Assembly (NCBI GenBank): GCA_032622095.1
Contig: CP136061.1
Span: forward strand, 10,557,287 to 10,621,286
DNA: 64,000 nt
DNA from: Siphonodentalium dalli
Lineage: Eukaryota > Mollusca > Scaphopoda > Gadilida > Siphonodentaliidae
Direction: 5' to 3'
Shown here: in pieces, positions 15,776 to 29,900 of the stretch
Numbering within the stretch: position 1 is the stretch's first letter
Layout: each line of letters opens with the position of its first letter
Made by a program: the position numbers and the translations under genes
The notes under the pieces: model-generated
Databases searched by the model: none
Seen by the model: only the letters and a program-made list of their open reading frames with translations
What the model was told of the DNA's origin: nothing

Positions 15776-16104
15776 TACTTCCAATATTTTATTTCTTGTA
15801 ATAGTGTGTTCGAACAACATTTGGGCAGTTCAAAAAACCCGAAATCGCTTCTCCGCTATTCCAAACGATCAAGTGCAGGAACAGGAGAACATCAAATTGA
15901 AAGGAAATGGAGCGTTGATAGGTTTAACAGAGAGCTCATCAACAATAACGAGATGGCTACAACTCCCCGAACCAGATGTGTTTTTCTCTCATGAGAGTCG
16001 GCTATTTCCCCCGCCTTATCAACGGGAGGTAAATTCAAGGGGACACAATCTGATTTGCTGGGATGTATCCGGGAAGCAATTGGAGATATATCGGACCCAC
16101 CTAA
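15776..16104 (+). pseudogene. Transposon protein N-terminal fragment in the loop of the foldback
   Basis: The plus-strand frame, open from 15,741 to 16,151, reads NRFSAIPNDQVQEQENIKLK then GALIGLTESSSTITRWLQLP, and on to VFFSHESRLFPPP. The DQ..EQ...KG.G...GLTE...RW pattern matches the N-terminal half of the same transposon-associated family as the DTDVLV and CXC blocks. It continues in another frame (KIFDGGFLVDM near 16,115-16,150, then FNDYAQSLIKFLLYRLRSV at about 16,175-16,230) into the right arm. Several frameshifts are needed, so this is a relic. It is the only part of the protein not represented in both orientations. Confidence 0.55.
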
Positions 16105-16257
16105 AAATGTTCAGTGCAAGATATTTGATGGAGGCTTTCTTGTGGATATGATTGTACCTGCGATATAGTATCTACTTTTAATGATTACGCCCAGTCACTA
16201 ATAAAGTTTCTACTCTACAGACTAAGAAGTGTTACTGTCATATATATGTGGTGTGGG

Positions 16258-17911
16258 ACATATGAAACGAGCTGCCTACCAGGTAGGATTGTGGTACACT
16301 TATGTCATGCCAAGCTGCAGTTGTGTGCTCAGAACTCATTAAGTGTTGTTGCAAATCACAAACTTGTAACAGATGCAAATGTGAAAACGCTGATTTACCA
16401 TACACAGAGTTATGTAGATGTAATTGTGTGCTTAAAATATTTGTTCAACGTATAAACACAGGCAGCGGTGATTATAACATGACAATCTATGAGTTGCTAT
16501 CTATTGGCTGGTATTATCAGTCTGTGAACATTATAGTTATATAACATAACAAACATGAATTTAAGAACACACTATAAACAAAGATAGGCCATCTTTATGT
16601 GTATTATTGATTGACAATTTAAAGTTGTGACCTGAAATGCATATCTATATATACACCCCTCTTGAATGCTAGATTACATAAGTCAATGATATTGGGTCAA
16701 ATATATCAATTAATGGTATTATAGATTCTTTTATTTTTATTTTATTTCACCAAAACATTACATGTATATACCCTTATATGTGTTGTATATATATTGGATG
16801 TTCATTTTCGAAACTTTTAAGACCGCATATTGTATATTATTGCATATTGCCATTCTATTGGTTGAACATATTTGAAATGATCAAATAAATTGTTATTAGG
16901 CATACAATTGTTAATTTCAATAGTATACTGACAATGAGATTGTTATAATATATGACGAATTGCGATCGACAAACTCATTTTATAAGATTTAACCAAAGAT
17001 TTATTGAATCCTTACAACAAGTCACATTTTCGTGATTTTTGGGGTGAGGGGTAACATAAACCAAGTTTTCTGAAACGTTGTTACATATTAAACACATACA
17101 ATGTATTCATCGTTTTCAGTATATATGTCCAAAACATATAAGACTGAACATTGTGAACAATCGCAAATCTCCTATGAGTAAATGACCATTTATTGGACCA
17201 AAATATTTGAAATGACGAGGATTTTCTTACAAAATTGCATATATTTTGTCGAAAAAGATGTTATATTTCAACTTTGGTCATTGTGTATGTAATTGCCATT
17301 GCAGTATTTAGAAATGTGATAAAATAGTGTCCTTTATAGATTCTCATCCATGTTCTATCGGATGCTTATCACAAAAACAATATTTCATGATTTTTGGGGT
17401 GAGGGGTAACATAATCCAAAATTTCTAAAATACGGTTAAGAATGTGTCCTAGATATTGTATGTTTTAAATAGAGTATACATGTCCAAAAATGATAAGACC
17501 TTAACCTTTGATCTACACTGAAATATTTTTGAGAAATTGTCTGTTTATTATTCCGAAATAATTGAAACGAGAATGATTATATGACAAAATTGCATGTTTT
17601 TGGTACAAAAGGTGATAAATTTCCAATTTGGTCAGCCTGGGTTGCTACTATCTTCAAAATATGACATTGTCGGGTTGAATGACGCCTTTATTATGCATGC
17701 GCCTCAAATTTTATACCAGTTGGAACGTCAGTGTGAAATAATGATTGAATTTGACCGCCATCTTGGATTTATACTGGAAACAAGGGTTAATATTGACCAG
17801 AAACCTGTTTCTAGTTCACTTTCTGAAAGAGCACACATAACTTGACAAAAAAAAAAAAAAGGGCACTTTTGACCAGTCCGTTCCAAAAAAAAACGCTAAG
17901 TCACTACACTA
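16258..17911 (-). repeat. Right long inverted arm of the foldback transposon
   Basis: Reverse complement of the left arm. It includes a plus-strand copy of the CXC block (16,302-16,430, CSELIKCCCKSQTCNRCKCE), so the transposon gene's 3' end is present on both strands with both copies pointing outward. An A-rich run lies at 17,848-17,861, near the tip. Confidence 0.88.
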
Positions 17912-20900
17912 ATAGCGGTATGTTACTCACAACGTTAAACTTAAACGATTGTATTGTATAGCGGTATGTTATTCACACCGTTAAACTTAAACGATTGTAT
18001 TGTATAGCGGTATGTTACTCACACCGTTAAACTTAAACGATTGTATTGTATAGCGGTATGTTACTCACACTGTTAAACTTAAACGATTGTATTGTATAGC
18101 GGTATGTTACTCACACCGTTAAACTTAAACAATTGTATTGTATAGCGGTATGTTACTCACACCGTTAAACTTAAACGATTGTATTGTATAGCTTTATGTT
18201 AGTCACACCGTTAAACTTAAACGATTGTATTGTATAGCGGTATGTTACTCACACCGTTAAACTTAACCGATTGTATTGTATAGCGGTATGTTACTCTCAC
18301 CGTTAAACCTAAACGATTGTATTGTATAGCGGGATGTTACTCACACCGTTAAACTTAAACGATTGTATTGTATAGCGGTATGTTACTCACACCGTTAAAC
18401 TTAAACGATTGTATTGTATAGCGGTATGTTACTCACACCGTTAAACCTAAACGATTGTATTGTATAGCGGTATGTTACTCACACCGTTAAACGATTGTAT
18501 TGTAAAGCGGTATGTTACTCACACTTAAACTTAAATGATTGTATTGTATAGCGGTATGTTACTCACACCGTTAAACTTAAACGATTGTATTGTATAGCGG
18601 TATGTTACTCACACCGTTAAACTTAAACGATTGTATTGTATAGCGGTATGTTACTCACAACGTTAAACTTAAACGATTGTATTGTATAGCGGTATGTTAC
18701 TCACACCGTTAAACTTAAACGATTGTATTGTATAGCGGTATGTTACTCTCACCGTTAAACTTAAACGATTGTATTGTATAGCGGTAAGTTACTCACACCG
18801 TTAAACGATTGTATTGTATAGCGGTATGTTACTCACAACTTTAAACTTAAACGATTGTATTGTATAGCGGTATGTTACTCACAAAGTTAAACTTAAACGA
18901 TTATATTGTATAGCGGTATGTTACTCACACCGTTAAACTTAAACGATTGTATTGTATAGCGGTATGTTACTCACACCGATAATCGATTGTATTGTATAGC
19001 GGTATGTTACTCACACCGTTAAACGATTGTATTGTATAGCGGTATGTTACTCACACCGTTAAACTTAAACGATTGTATTGTATAGCGGTATGTTACTCAC
19101 ACCGTTAAACTTAAACGATTGTATTGTATAGCGGTATGTTACTCACACCGTTAAATTTAAACGATTGTATTGTATGGCGGTATGTTACTCACACCGTTAA
19201 ACCTAAGGGATTGTATTGTATAGCGGTATGTTACTCACACCGTTAAACGTAAACGATTGTATTGTATAGCGGTATGTTACTCACACCGTTAAACGATTGT
19301 ATTGTATAGCGGTATGTTACTCACACCGTTAAACCTAAACGATTGTATTGTATAGCGGTATGTTACTCACACCGTTAAACTTAAATGATTGTATTGTATA
19401 GCGTTATGTTACTCACACCGTTAAACTTAAATGATTGTATTGTATAGCGGTATGTTACTCACACCGTGAAACTTAAACGAATGTATTGTATGCTATGTTA
19501 CTCACACCGTTAAACCTAAACGATTGTATTGTATAGCGGTATGTTACTCACACCGTTAAACTTAAACGATTGTATTGTATAGCGGTATGTTACTCACAAC
19601 GTTAAACTTAAACGATTGTATTGTATAGCGGTATGTTACTCACAACGTTAAACTTAAACTATTGTATTGTATAGCGGTATGTTACTCTCACCGTTAAATC
19701 TAAACGATTGTATTGTATAGCGGTATGTTACTCACAACGTTAATCTTAAACTATTGTATTGTATAGCGGTATGTTACTCTCACCGTTAAACCTAAACGAT
19801 TGCATTGTATAGCGGTATGTTACTCACACCGTTAAACTTAAACGATTGTATTGTATAGCGGTATGTTACTCACACCGTTAAACTTAAACGATTGTATTGT
19901 ATAGCGGTATGTTACTCACACCGTTAAACCTAAACGATTGTATTGTATAGCCGTATGTTACTCACACCGTTAAACTTAAACGATTGTATTGTATAGCGGT
20001 ATGTTACTCACACCGTTAAACTTAAACGATTGTATTGTATAGCGGTATGTTACTCACACCGTTAAACCTAAACGATTGCATTGTATAGCGGTATGTTACT
20101 CACACCGTTAAACTTAAACGATTGTATTGTATAGCGGTATGTTACTCACACCGTTAAACTTAAACGATTGTATTGTATAGCGGTATGTTACTCACACCGT
20201 TAAACCTAAACGATTGTATTGTATAGCGGTATGTTACTCACACCGTTAAACTTAAACGATTGTATTGTATAGCGGTATGTTACTCACACCGTTAAACTTA
20301 AACGATTGTATTGTATAGCGGTATGTTACTCACACCGTTAAACTTAAACGATTGTATTGTATAGCGGTATGTTACTCTCACCGTTAAACTTAAACGAATG
20401 TATTGTATAGCGGTATGTTACTCACACCGTTAAACTTAAACGATTGTATTGTATAGCGGTATGTTACTCTCACCGTTAAACCTAAACGATTGTATTGTAT
20501 AGCGGTATGTTACTCACACCGTTAAACTTAAACGATTGTATTGTATAGCGGTATGTTACTAACACCGTTAAACTTAAACGATTGTATTGTATAGTGGTAT
20601 GTTACTCACACCGTTAAACTTAAACGATTGTATTGTATAGCGGTATGTTACTCACACCGTTAAACTTAAACGATTGTATTGTATAGCGGTATGTTACTCA
20701 CACCGTTAAACTTAAACGATTGTATTGTATAGCGGTATGTTACTCACACCGTTAAACTTAAACGATTGTATTGTATAGCGGTATGTTACTCTCACCGTTA
20801 AACTTAAACGATTGTATTGTATAGCGGTATGTTACTCACACCGTTAAACTTAAACGATTGTATTGTATAGCGGTATGTTACTCTCACCGTTAAACCTAAA

Positions 20901-23900
20901 CGATTGTATTGTATAGCGGGATGTTACTCACACCGTTAAACTTAAACGATTGTATTGTATAGCGGTATGTTACTCACACCGTTAAACTTAAACGATTGTA
21001 TTGTATACCGGTATGTTACTCACAACGTTAAACTTAAACGATTGTATTGTATAGCGGTATGTTACTCACACCGTTAAACTTAAACGATTGTATTGTATAG
21101 CGGTATGTTACTCACACCGTTAAACCTAAACGATTGTATTGTATAGCGGTATGTTACTCACACCGTTAAACTTAAACGATTGTATTGTATAGCGGTATGT
21201 TACTCACACCGTTAAACTTAAACGATTGTATTGTATAGCGGTATGTTACTCACACCGTTAAACTTAAACGATTGTATTGTATAGCGGTATGTTACTCACA
21301 CCGTTAAACTTAAACGATTGTATTGTATAGCGGTATGTTACTCACACCGTTAAACTTAAATGATAGTATTGTATAGCGGTATGTTACTCACACCGTTAAA
21401 CTTAAACGATTGTATTGTATAGCGGTATGTTACTCACACCGTTAAACTTAAACGATTGTATTGTATAGCGGTATGTTACTCACACCGTTAAACTTAAACG
21501 ATTGTATTGTATAGCGGTATGTTACTCACACCGTTAAACTTAAATGATAGTATTGTATAGCGGTATGTTACTCACACCGTTAAACTTAAACGATTGTATT
21601 GTATAGCGGTATGTTACTCACAACGTTAAACTTAAACGATTGTATTGTATATCGGTATGTTACTCACACCGTTAAACTTAAACGATTGTATTGTATAGCG
21701 GTATGTTACTCTCACCGTTAAACTTAAACGATTGTATTGTATAGCGGTATGTTACTCACACCGTTAAACGATTGTATTGTATAGCGGTATGTTACTCACA
21801 ACGTTAAACTTAAACGATTGTATTGTATAGCGGTATGTTACTCACAACGTTAAACTTAAACGATTGTATTGTATAGCGGTATGTTACTCACACCGTTAAA
21901 CTTAAACGATTGTATTGTATAGCGGTATGTTACTCACACCGTTAAACCTAAACGATTGTATTGTATAGCGGTATGTTACTCACACCGTTAAACTTAAACG
22001 ATTGTATTGTATAGCGGTATGTTACTCACACAGTTAAACTTAAACGATTGTATTGTATAGCTGTATGTTACTCACACCGTTAAACGATTGTATTGTATAG
22101 CGGTATGTTACTCACATCGTTAAACTTAAACGATTGTATTGTATAGCGGTATGTTACTCACACCGTTAAACTTAAACGATTGTATTGTATAGCGGTATGT
22201 TACTCACATCGTTAAACTTAAACGATTGTATTGTATAGCGGTATGGTACTCACACCGTTAAACCTAAACGATTGTAGTGTATAGCGGTATGTTACTCACA
22301 CCGTTAAACTTAAACGATTGTATTGTATAGCGGTATGTTACTCACACCGTTAAACTTAAACGATTGTATTGTATAGCGGTATGTTACTCACACCGTTAAA
22401 CTTAAACGATTGTATTGTATAGCGGTATGTTACTCTCACCGTTAAACTTAAACGATTGTATTGTATAGCGGTATGTTACTCTCACCGTTAAACTTAAACG
22501 ATTGTATTGTATAGCGGTATGTTACTCACACCGTTAAACTTAAACGATTGTATTGTATAGCGTTATGTTACTCTCACCGTTAAACCTAAACGATTGTATT
22601 GTATAGCGGTATGTTACTCACAACGTTAAACTTAAACTATTGTATTGTATAGCGGTATGTTACTCTCACCGTTAAACCTAAACGATTGTATTGTATAGCG
22701 GTATGGTACTCACACCGTTAAACTTAAACGATTGTATTGTATAGCGGTATGTTACTCACACCGTTAAACCTAAACGATTGTATTGTATAGCGGTATGTTA
22801 CTCACACCGTTAAACTTAAACGATTGTATTGTATAGCGGTATGTTACTCACACCGTTAAACTTAAACGATTGTATTGTATAGCGGTATGTTACTCACACC
22901 GTTAAACTTAAACGATTGTATTGTATAGCGGTATGTTACTCTCACCGTTAAACTTAAACGATTGTATTGTATAGCGGTATGTTACTCACACCGTTAAACT
23001 TAAACGATTGTATTGTATAGCGGTATGTTACTCTCACCGCTAAACCTAATCGATTGTATTGTATAGCGGTATGTTACTCACACCGTTAAACTTAAACGAT
23101 TGTATTGTATAGCGGTATGTTACTCACACCGTTAAACTTAAACGATTGTATTGTATAGTGGTATGTTACTCACACCGTTAAACTTAAACGATTGTATTGT
23201 ATAGCGGTATGTTACTCACACCGTTAAACCTAAACGATTGTATTGTATAGCGGTATGTTACTCACACCGTTAAACTTAAACGATTGTATTGTATAGCGGT
23301 ATGTTACTCACACAGTTAAACTTAAACGATTGTATTGTATAGCGGTATGTTACTCACACCGTTAAACGATTGTATTGTATAGCGGTATGTTACTCACATC
23401 GTTAAACTTAAACGATTGTATTGTATAGCGGTATGTTACTCACACCGTTAAACTTAAACGATTGTATTGTATAGCGGTATGTTACTCACACCGTTAAACT
23501 TAAACGATTGTATTGTATAGCGGTATGTTACTCACAGCGTTAAACTTAAACGATTGTATTGTATAGCGGTATGGTACTCACACCGTTAAACCTAAACGAT
23601 TGTAGTGTATAGCGGTATGTTACTCACACCGTTAAACTTAAACGATTGTATTGTATAGCGGTATGTTACTCACACCGTTAAACTTAAACGATTGTATTGT
23701 ATAGCGGTATGTTACTCACACCGTTAAACTTAAACGATTGTATTGTATAGCGGTATGTTACTCTCACCGTTAAACTTAAACGATTGTATTGTATAGCGGT
23801 ATGTTACTCTCACCGTTAAACTTAAACGATCGTATTGTATAGCGGTATGTTACTCACACCGTTAAACTTAAACGATCGTATTGTATAGCGTTATGTTACT

Positions 23901-26900
23901 CACACCGTTAAACTTAAACGATTGTATTGTATAGCGGTATGTTACTCACACCGTTAAACTTAAACGATTGTATTGTATAGCGGTATGGTACTCACACCGT
24001 TAAACTTAAACGATTGTATTGTATAGCGGTATGTTACTCACACCGTTAAACTTAAACGATTGTATTGTATAGCGGTATGTTACTCACACCGTTAAACTTA
24101 AACGATTGTATTGTATAGCGGTATGTTACTCACACCGTTAAACTTAAACGATTGTATTGTATAGCGGTATGTTACTCACACCGTTAAACCTAAACGATTG
24201 TATTGTATAGCGGTATGTTACTCACACCGTTAAACTTAAACGATTGTATTGTATAGCGGTATGTTACTCTCACCGTTAAACCTAAACGATTGTATTGTAT
24301 AGCAGTATGGTACTCACACCGTTATACCTAAACGATTGTATTGTATAGCGGTATGTTACTCTCACCGTTAAACTTAAACGATTGTATTGTATAGCGGTAT
24401 GTTACTCACACCGTTAAACTTAAAAGATTGTATTGTATAGCGGTATGGTACTCACACCGTTAAACTTAAACGATTGTATTTTATAGCGGTATGTTACTCA
24501 CACCGTTAAACTTAAACGATTGTATTGTATAGCGGTATGTTACTCACACCGTTAAACCTAAACGATTGTATTGTATAGCGGTATGTTACTCACACCGTTA
24601 AACTTAAACGATTGTATTGTATAGCGGTATGTTACTCACAACGTTAAACTTAAACGATTGTATTGTATAGCGGTATGTTACTCACAACGTTAAACTTAAA
24701 CTATTGTATTGTATAGCGGTATGTTACTCTCACCGTTAAACCTAAACGATTGTATTGTATAGCGGTATGTTACTCAAAACGTTAAACTTAAACTATTGTA
24801 TTGTATAGCGGTATGTTACTCTCACCGTTAAACCTAAACAATTGTATTGTATAGCGGTATGGTACTCACACCGTTAAACTTAAACGATTGTATTGTATAG
24901 CGGTATGTTACTCACACCGTTAAACTTAAACGATTGTATTGTATAGCGGTATGTTACTCACACCGTTAAACCTAAACGATTGTATTGTATAGCGGTATGT
25001 TACTCACACCGTTAAACTTAAACGATTGTATTGTATAGCGGTATGTTACTCACACCGTTAAACTTAAACGATTGTATTGTATAGCGTTATGTTACTCTCA
25101 CCGTTAAACCTAAACGATTGTATTGTATAGCGGTATGTTACTCTCACCGTTAAACTTAAACGATTGTATTGTATAGCGGTATGTTACTCACACCGTTAAA
25201 CTTAAACGATTGTATTGTATAGCGGTTTGTTACTCTCACAGTTAAACTTAAACGATTGTATTGTATAGCGGTATGTTACTCACACCGTTAAACTTAAACG
25301 ATTGTATTGTATAGCGGTATGTTACTCTCACCGTTAAACCTAAACGATTGTATTGTATAGCGGTATGTTACTCACACCGTTAAACTTAAACGATTGTATT
25401 GTATAGCGGTATGTTACTCACACCGTTAAACTTAAACGATTGTATTGTATAGTGGTATGTTACTCACACCGTTAAACTTAAACGATTGTATTGTATAGCG
25501 GTATGTTACTCACACAGTTAAACTTAAACGATTGTATTGTATAGCGGTATGTTACTCACACCGTTAAACGATTGTATTGTATAGCGGTATGTTACTCACA
25601 TCGTTAAACTTAAACGATTGTATTGTATAGCGGTATGTTACTCACACCGTTAAACTTAAACGATTGTATTGTATAGCGGTATGTTACTCTCACCGTTAAA
25701 CCTAAACGATTGTATTGTATAGCGGTATGTTACTCACACCGTTAAACTTAAACGATTGTATTGTATAGCGGTATGTTACTCACACCGTTAAACTTAAACG
25801 ATTGTATTGTATAGTGGTATGTTACTCACACCGTTAAACTTAAACGATTGTATTGTATAGCGGTATGTTACTCACACCGTTAAACGATTGTATTGTATAG
25901 CGGTATGTTACTCTCACCGTTAAACCTAAACGATTGTATTGTATAGCGGTATGTTACTCACACCGTTAAACTTAAACGATTGTATTGTATAGCGGTATGT
26001 TACTCACACCGTTAAACTTAAACGATTGTATTGTATAGTGGTATGTTACTCACACCGTTAAACTTAAACGATTGTATTGTATAGCGGTATGTTACTCACA
26101 CAGTTAAACTTAAACGATTGTATTGTATAGCGGTATGTTACTCACACCGTTAAACGATTGTATTGTATAGCGGTATGTTACTCACAACGTTAAACTTAAA
26201 CGATTGTATTGTATAGCGGTATGTTACTCACACCGTTAAACTTAAACGATTGTATTGTATAGCGGTATGTTACTCACAGCGTTAAACTTAAACGATTGTA
26301 TTGTATAGCGGTATGGTACTCACACCGTTAAACCTAAACGATTGTAGTGTATAGCGGTATGTTACTCACACCGTTAAACTTAAACGATTGTATTGTATAG
26401 CGGTATGTTACTCACACCGTTAAACTTAAACGATTGTATTGTATAGCGGTATGTTACTCACACCGTTAAACTTAAACGATTGTATTGTATAGCGGTATGT
26501 TACTCTCACCGTTAAACTTAAACGATTGTATTGTATAGCGGTATGTTACTCTCGCCGTTAAACTTAAACGATTGTATTGTATAGCGGTATGTTACTCACA
26601 CCGTTAAACTTAAACGATTGTATTGTATAGCGTTATGTTACTCTCACCGTTAAACCTAAACGATTGTATTGTATAGCGGTATGTTACTCACAACGTTAAA
26701 CTTAAACTATTGTATTGTATAGCGGTATGTTACTCTCACCGTTAAACCTAAACGATTGTATTGTATAGCGGTATGGTACTCACACCGTTAAACTTAAACG
26801 ATTGTATTGTATAGCGGTATGTTACTCACACCGTTAAACCTAAACGATTGTATTGTATAGCGGTATGGTACTCACACCGTTAAACTTAAACGATTGTATT

Positions 26901-29900
26901 GTATAGCGGTATGTTACTCTCACCGTTAAACCTAAACGATTGTATTGTATAGCGGTATGTTACTCACACCGTTAAACTTAAACGATTGTATTGTATAGCG
27001 GTATGTTACTCACACCGTTAAACTTAAACGATTGTATTGTATAGTGGTATGTTACTCACACCGTTAAACTTAAACGATTGTATTGTATAGCGGTATGTTA
27101 CTCACACCGTTAAACTTAAACGATTGTATTGTATAGTGGTATGTTACTCACACCGTTAAACTTAAACGATTGTATTGTATAGCGGTATGTTACTCACACA
27201 GTTAAACTTAAACGATTGTATTGTATAGCGGTATGTTACTCACACCGTTAAACGATTGTATTGTATAGCGGTATGTTACTCTCACCGTTAAACCTAAACG
27301 ATTGTATTGTATAGCGGTATGTTACTCACACCGTTAAACTTAAACGATTGTATTGTATAGCGGTATGTTACTCACACCGTTAAACTTAAACGATTGTATT
27401 GTATAGTGGTATGTTACTCACACCGTTAAACTTAAACGATTGTATTGTATAGCGGTATGTTACTCACACAGTTAAACTTAAACGATTGTATTGTATAGCG
27501 GTATGTTACTCACACCGTTAAACGATTGTATTGTATAGCGGTATGTTACTCACATCGTTAAACTTAAACGATTGTATTGTATAGCGGTATGTTACTCACA
27601 CCGTTAAACTTAAACGATTGTATTGTATAGCGGTATGTTACTCACAGCGTTAAACTTAAACGATTGTATTGTATAGCGGTATGGTACTCACACCGTTAAA
27701 CCTAAACGATTGTAGTGTATAGCGGTATGTTACTCACACCGTTAAACTTAAACGATTGTATTGTATAGCGGTATGTTACTCACACCGTTAAACTTAAACG
27801 ATTGTATTGTATAGCGGTATGTTACTCACACCGTTAAACTTAAACGAGTGTATTGTATAGCGGTATGTTACTCTCACCGTTAAACTTAAACGATTGTATT
27901 GTATAGCGGTATGTTACTCTCACCGTTAAACTTAAACGATTGTTTTGTATAGCGGTATGTTACTCACACCGTTAAACTTAAACGATTGTATTGTATAGCG
28001 TTATGTTACTCTCACCGTTAAACCTAAACGATTGTATTGTATAGCGGTATGTTACTCACAACGTTAAACTTAAACTATTGTATTGTATAGCGGTATGTTA
28101 CTCTCACCGTTAAACCTAAACGATTGTATTGTATAGCGGTATGGTACTCACACCGTTAAACTTAAACGATTGTATTGTATAGCGGTATGTTACTCACACC
28201 GTTAAACCTAAACGATTGTATTGTATAGCGGTATGTTACTCACACCGTTAAACTTAAACGATTGTATTGTATAGCGGTATGTTACTCACACCGTTAAACT
28301 TAAACGATTGTATTGTATAGCGGTATGTTACTCACACCGTTAAACTTAAACGATTGTATTGTATAGCGGTATGTTACTCTCACCGTTAAACTTAAACGAT
28401 TGTATTGTATAGCGGTATGTTACTCACACCGTTAAACTTAAACGATTGTATTGTATAGCGGTATGTTACTCTCACCGTTAAACCTAAACGATTGTATTGT
28501 ATAGCGGTATGTTACTCACACCGTTAAACTTAAACGATTGTATTGTATAGCGGTATGTTACTCACACCGTTAAACTTAAACGATTGTATTGTATAGTGGT
28601 ATGTTTCTCACACCGTTAAACTTAAACGATTGTATTGTATAGCGGTATGTTACTCACACCGTTAAACCTAAACGATTGTATTGTATAGCGGTATGTTACT
28701 CACACCGTTAAACTTAAACGATTGTATTGTATAGCGGTATGTTACACACACAGTTAAGCTTAAACGATTGTATTGTATAGCGGTATGTTACTCACACCGT
28801 TAAACGATTGTATTGTATAGCGGTATGTTACTCACATCGTTAAACTTAAACGATTGTATTGTATAGCGGTATGTTACTCACACCGTTAAACTTAAACGAT
28901 TGTATTGTATAGCGGTATGTTACTCACACCGTTAAACTTAAACGATTGTATTGTATAGCGGTATGTTACTCACAGCGTTAAACTTAAACGATTGTATTGT
29001 ATAGCGGTATGGTACTCACACCGTTAAACCTAAACGATTGTAGTGTATAGCGGTATGTTACTCACACCGTTAAACTTAAACGATTGTATTGTATAGCGGT
29101 ATGTTACTCACACCGTTAAACTTAAACGATTGTATTGTATAGCGGTATGTTACTCACACCGTTAAACTTAAACGATTGTATTGTATAGCGGTATGTTACT
29201 CTCACCGTTAAACTTAAACGATTGTATTGTATAGCGGTATGTTACTCTCACCGTTAAACTTAAACGATTGTATTGTATAGCGGTATGTTACTCACACCGT
29301 TAAACTTAAACGATTGTATTGTATAGCGTTATGTTACTCACACCGTTAAACTTAAACGATTGTATTGTATAGCGGTATGTTACTCACACCGTTAAACCTA
29401 AACGATTGTATTGTATAGCAGTATGGTACTCACACCGTTATACCTAAACGATTGTATTGTATAGCGGTATGTTACTCTCACCGTTAAACTTAAACGATTG
29501 TATTGTATAGCGGTATGTTACTCACACCGTTAAACTTAAAAGATTGTATTGTATAGCGGTATGGTACTCACACCGTTAAACTTAAACGATTGTATTTTAT
29601 AGCGGTATGTTACTCACACCGTTAAACTTAAACGATTGTATTGTATAGCGGTATGTTACTCACACCGTTAAACCTAAACGATTGTATTGTATAGCGGTAT
29701 GTTACTCACACCGTTAAACTTAAACGATTGTATTGTATAGCGGTATGTTACTCACAACGTTAAACTTAAACGATTGTATTGTATAGCGGTATGTTACTCA
29801 CAACGTTAAACTTAAACTATTGTATTGTATAGCGGTATGTTACTCTCACCGTTAAACCTAAACGATTGTATTGTATATCGGTATGTTACTCAAAACGTTA

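Larger units (their letters stand above)
12984..17911. mobile_element. 4.9-kb foldback DNA transposon inserted in the satellite
   Basis: The satellite stops at 12,983 and resumes at 17,912. The ends are inverted repeats beginning TAGTGTAGTGACTTAGCG. The satellite bases ATA (12,981-12,983) are repeated at 17,912-17,914, which fits a 3-bp target duplication. Homology between the arms is not limited to the tips: 12,984 to about 15,775 is matched in inverse orientation by about 16,105-17,911, with the right arm lacking roughly 0.8 kb (left 14,773-15,540). Only about 330 bp in the middle is unpaired. Relics of one transposon protein are found on the minus strand of the left arm and the plus strand of the loop and right arm. 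The superfamily is uncertain. A 3-bp duplication and a nuclease-like DTDVLV block would suit an Academ-like element, but this is inference. Confidence 0.9.

Noticed and set aside
12984-17911. Classical CACTA (EnSpm) element
   Set aside because: The 3-bp duplication fits, but the tips read 5'-TAGTG...CACTA-3', the reverse of the CACTA...TAGTG rule, and the coding relics are not of the CACTA transposase type as far as I can tell.
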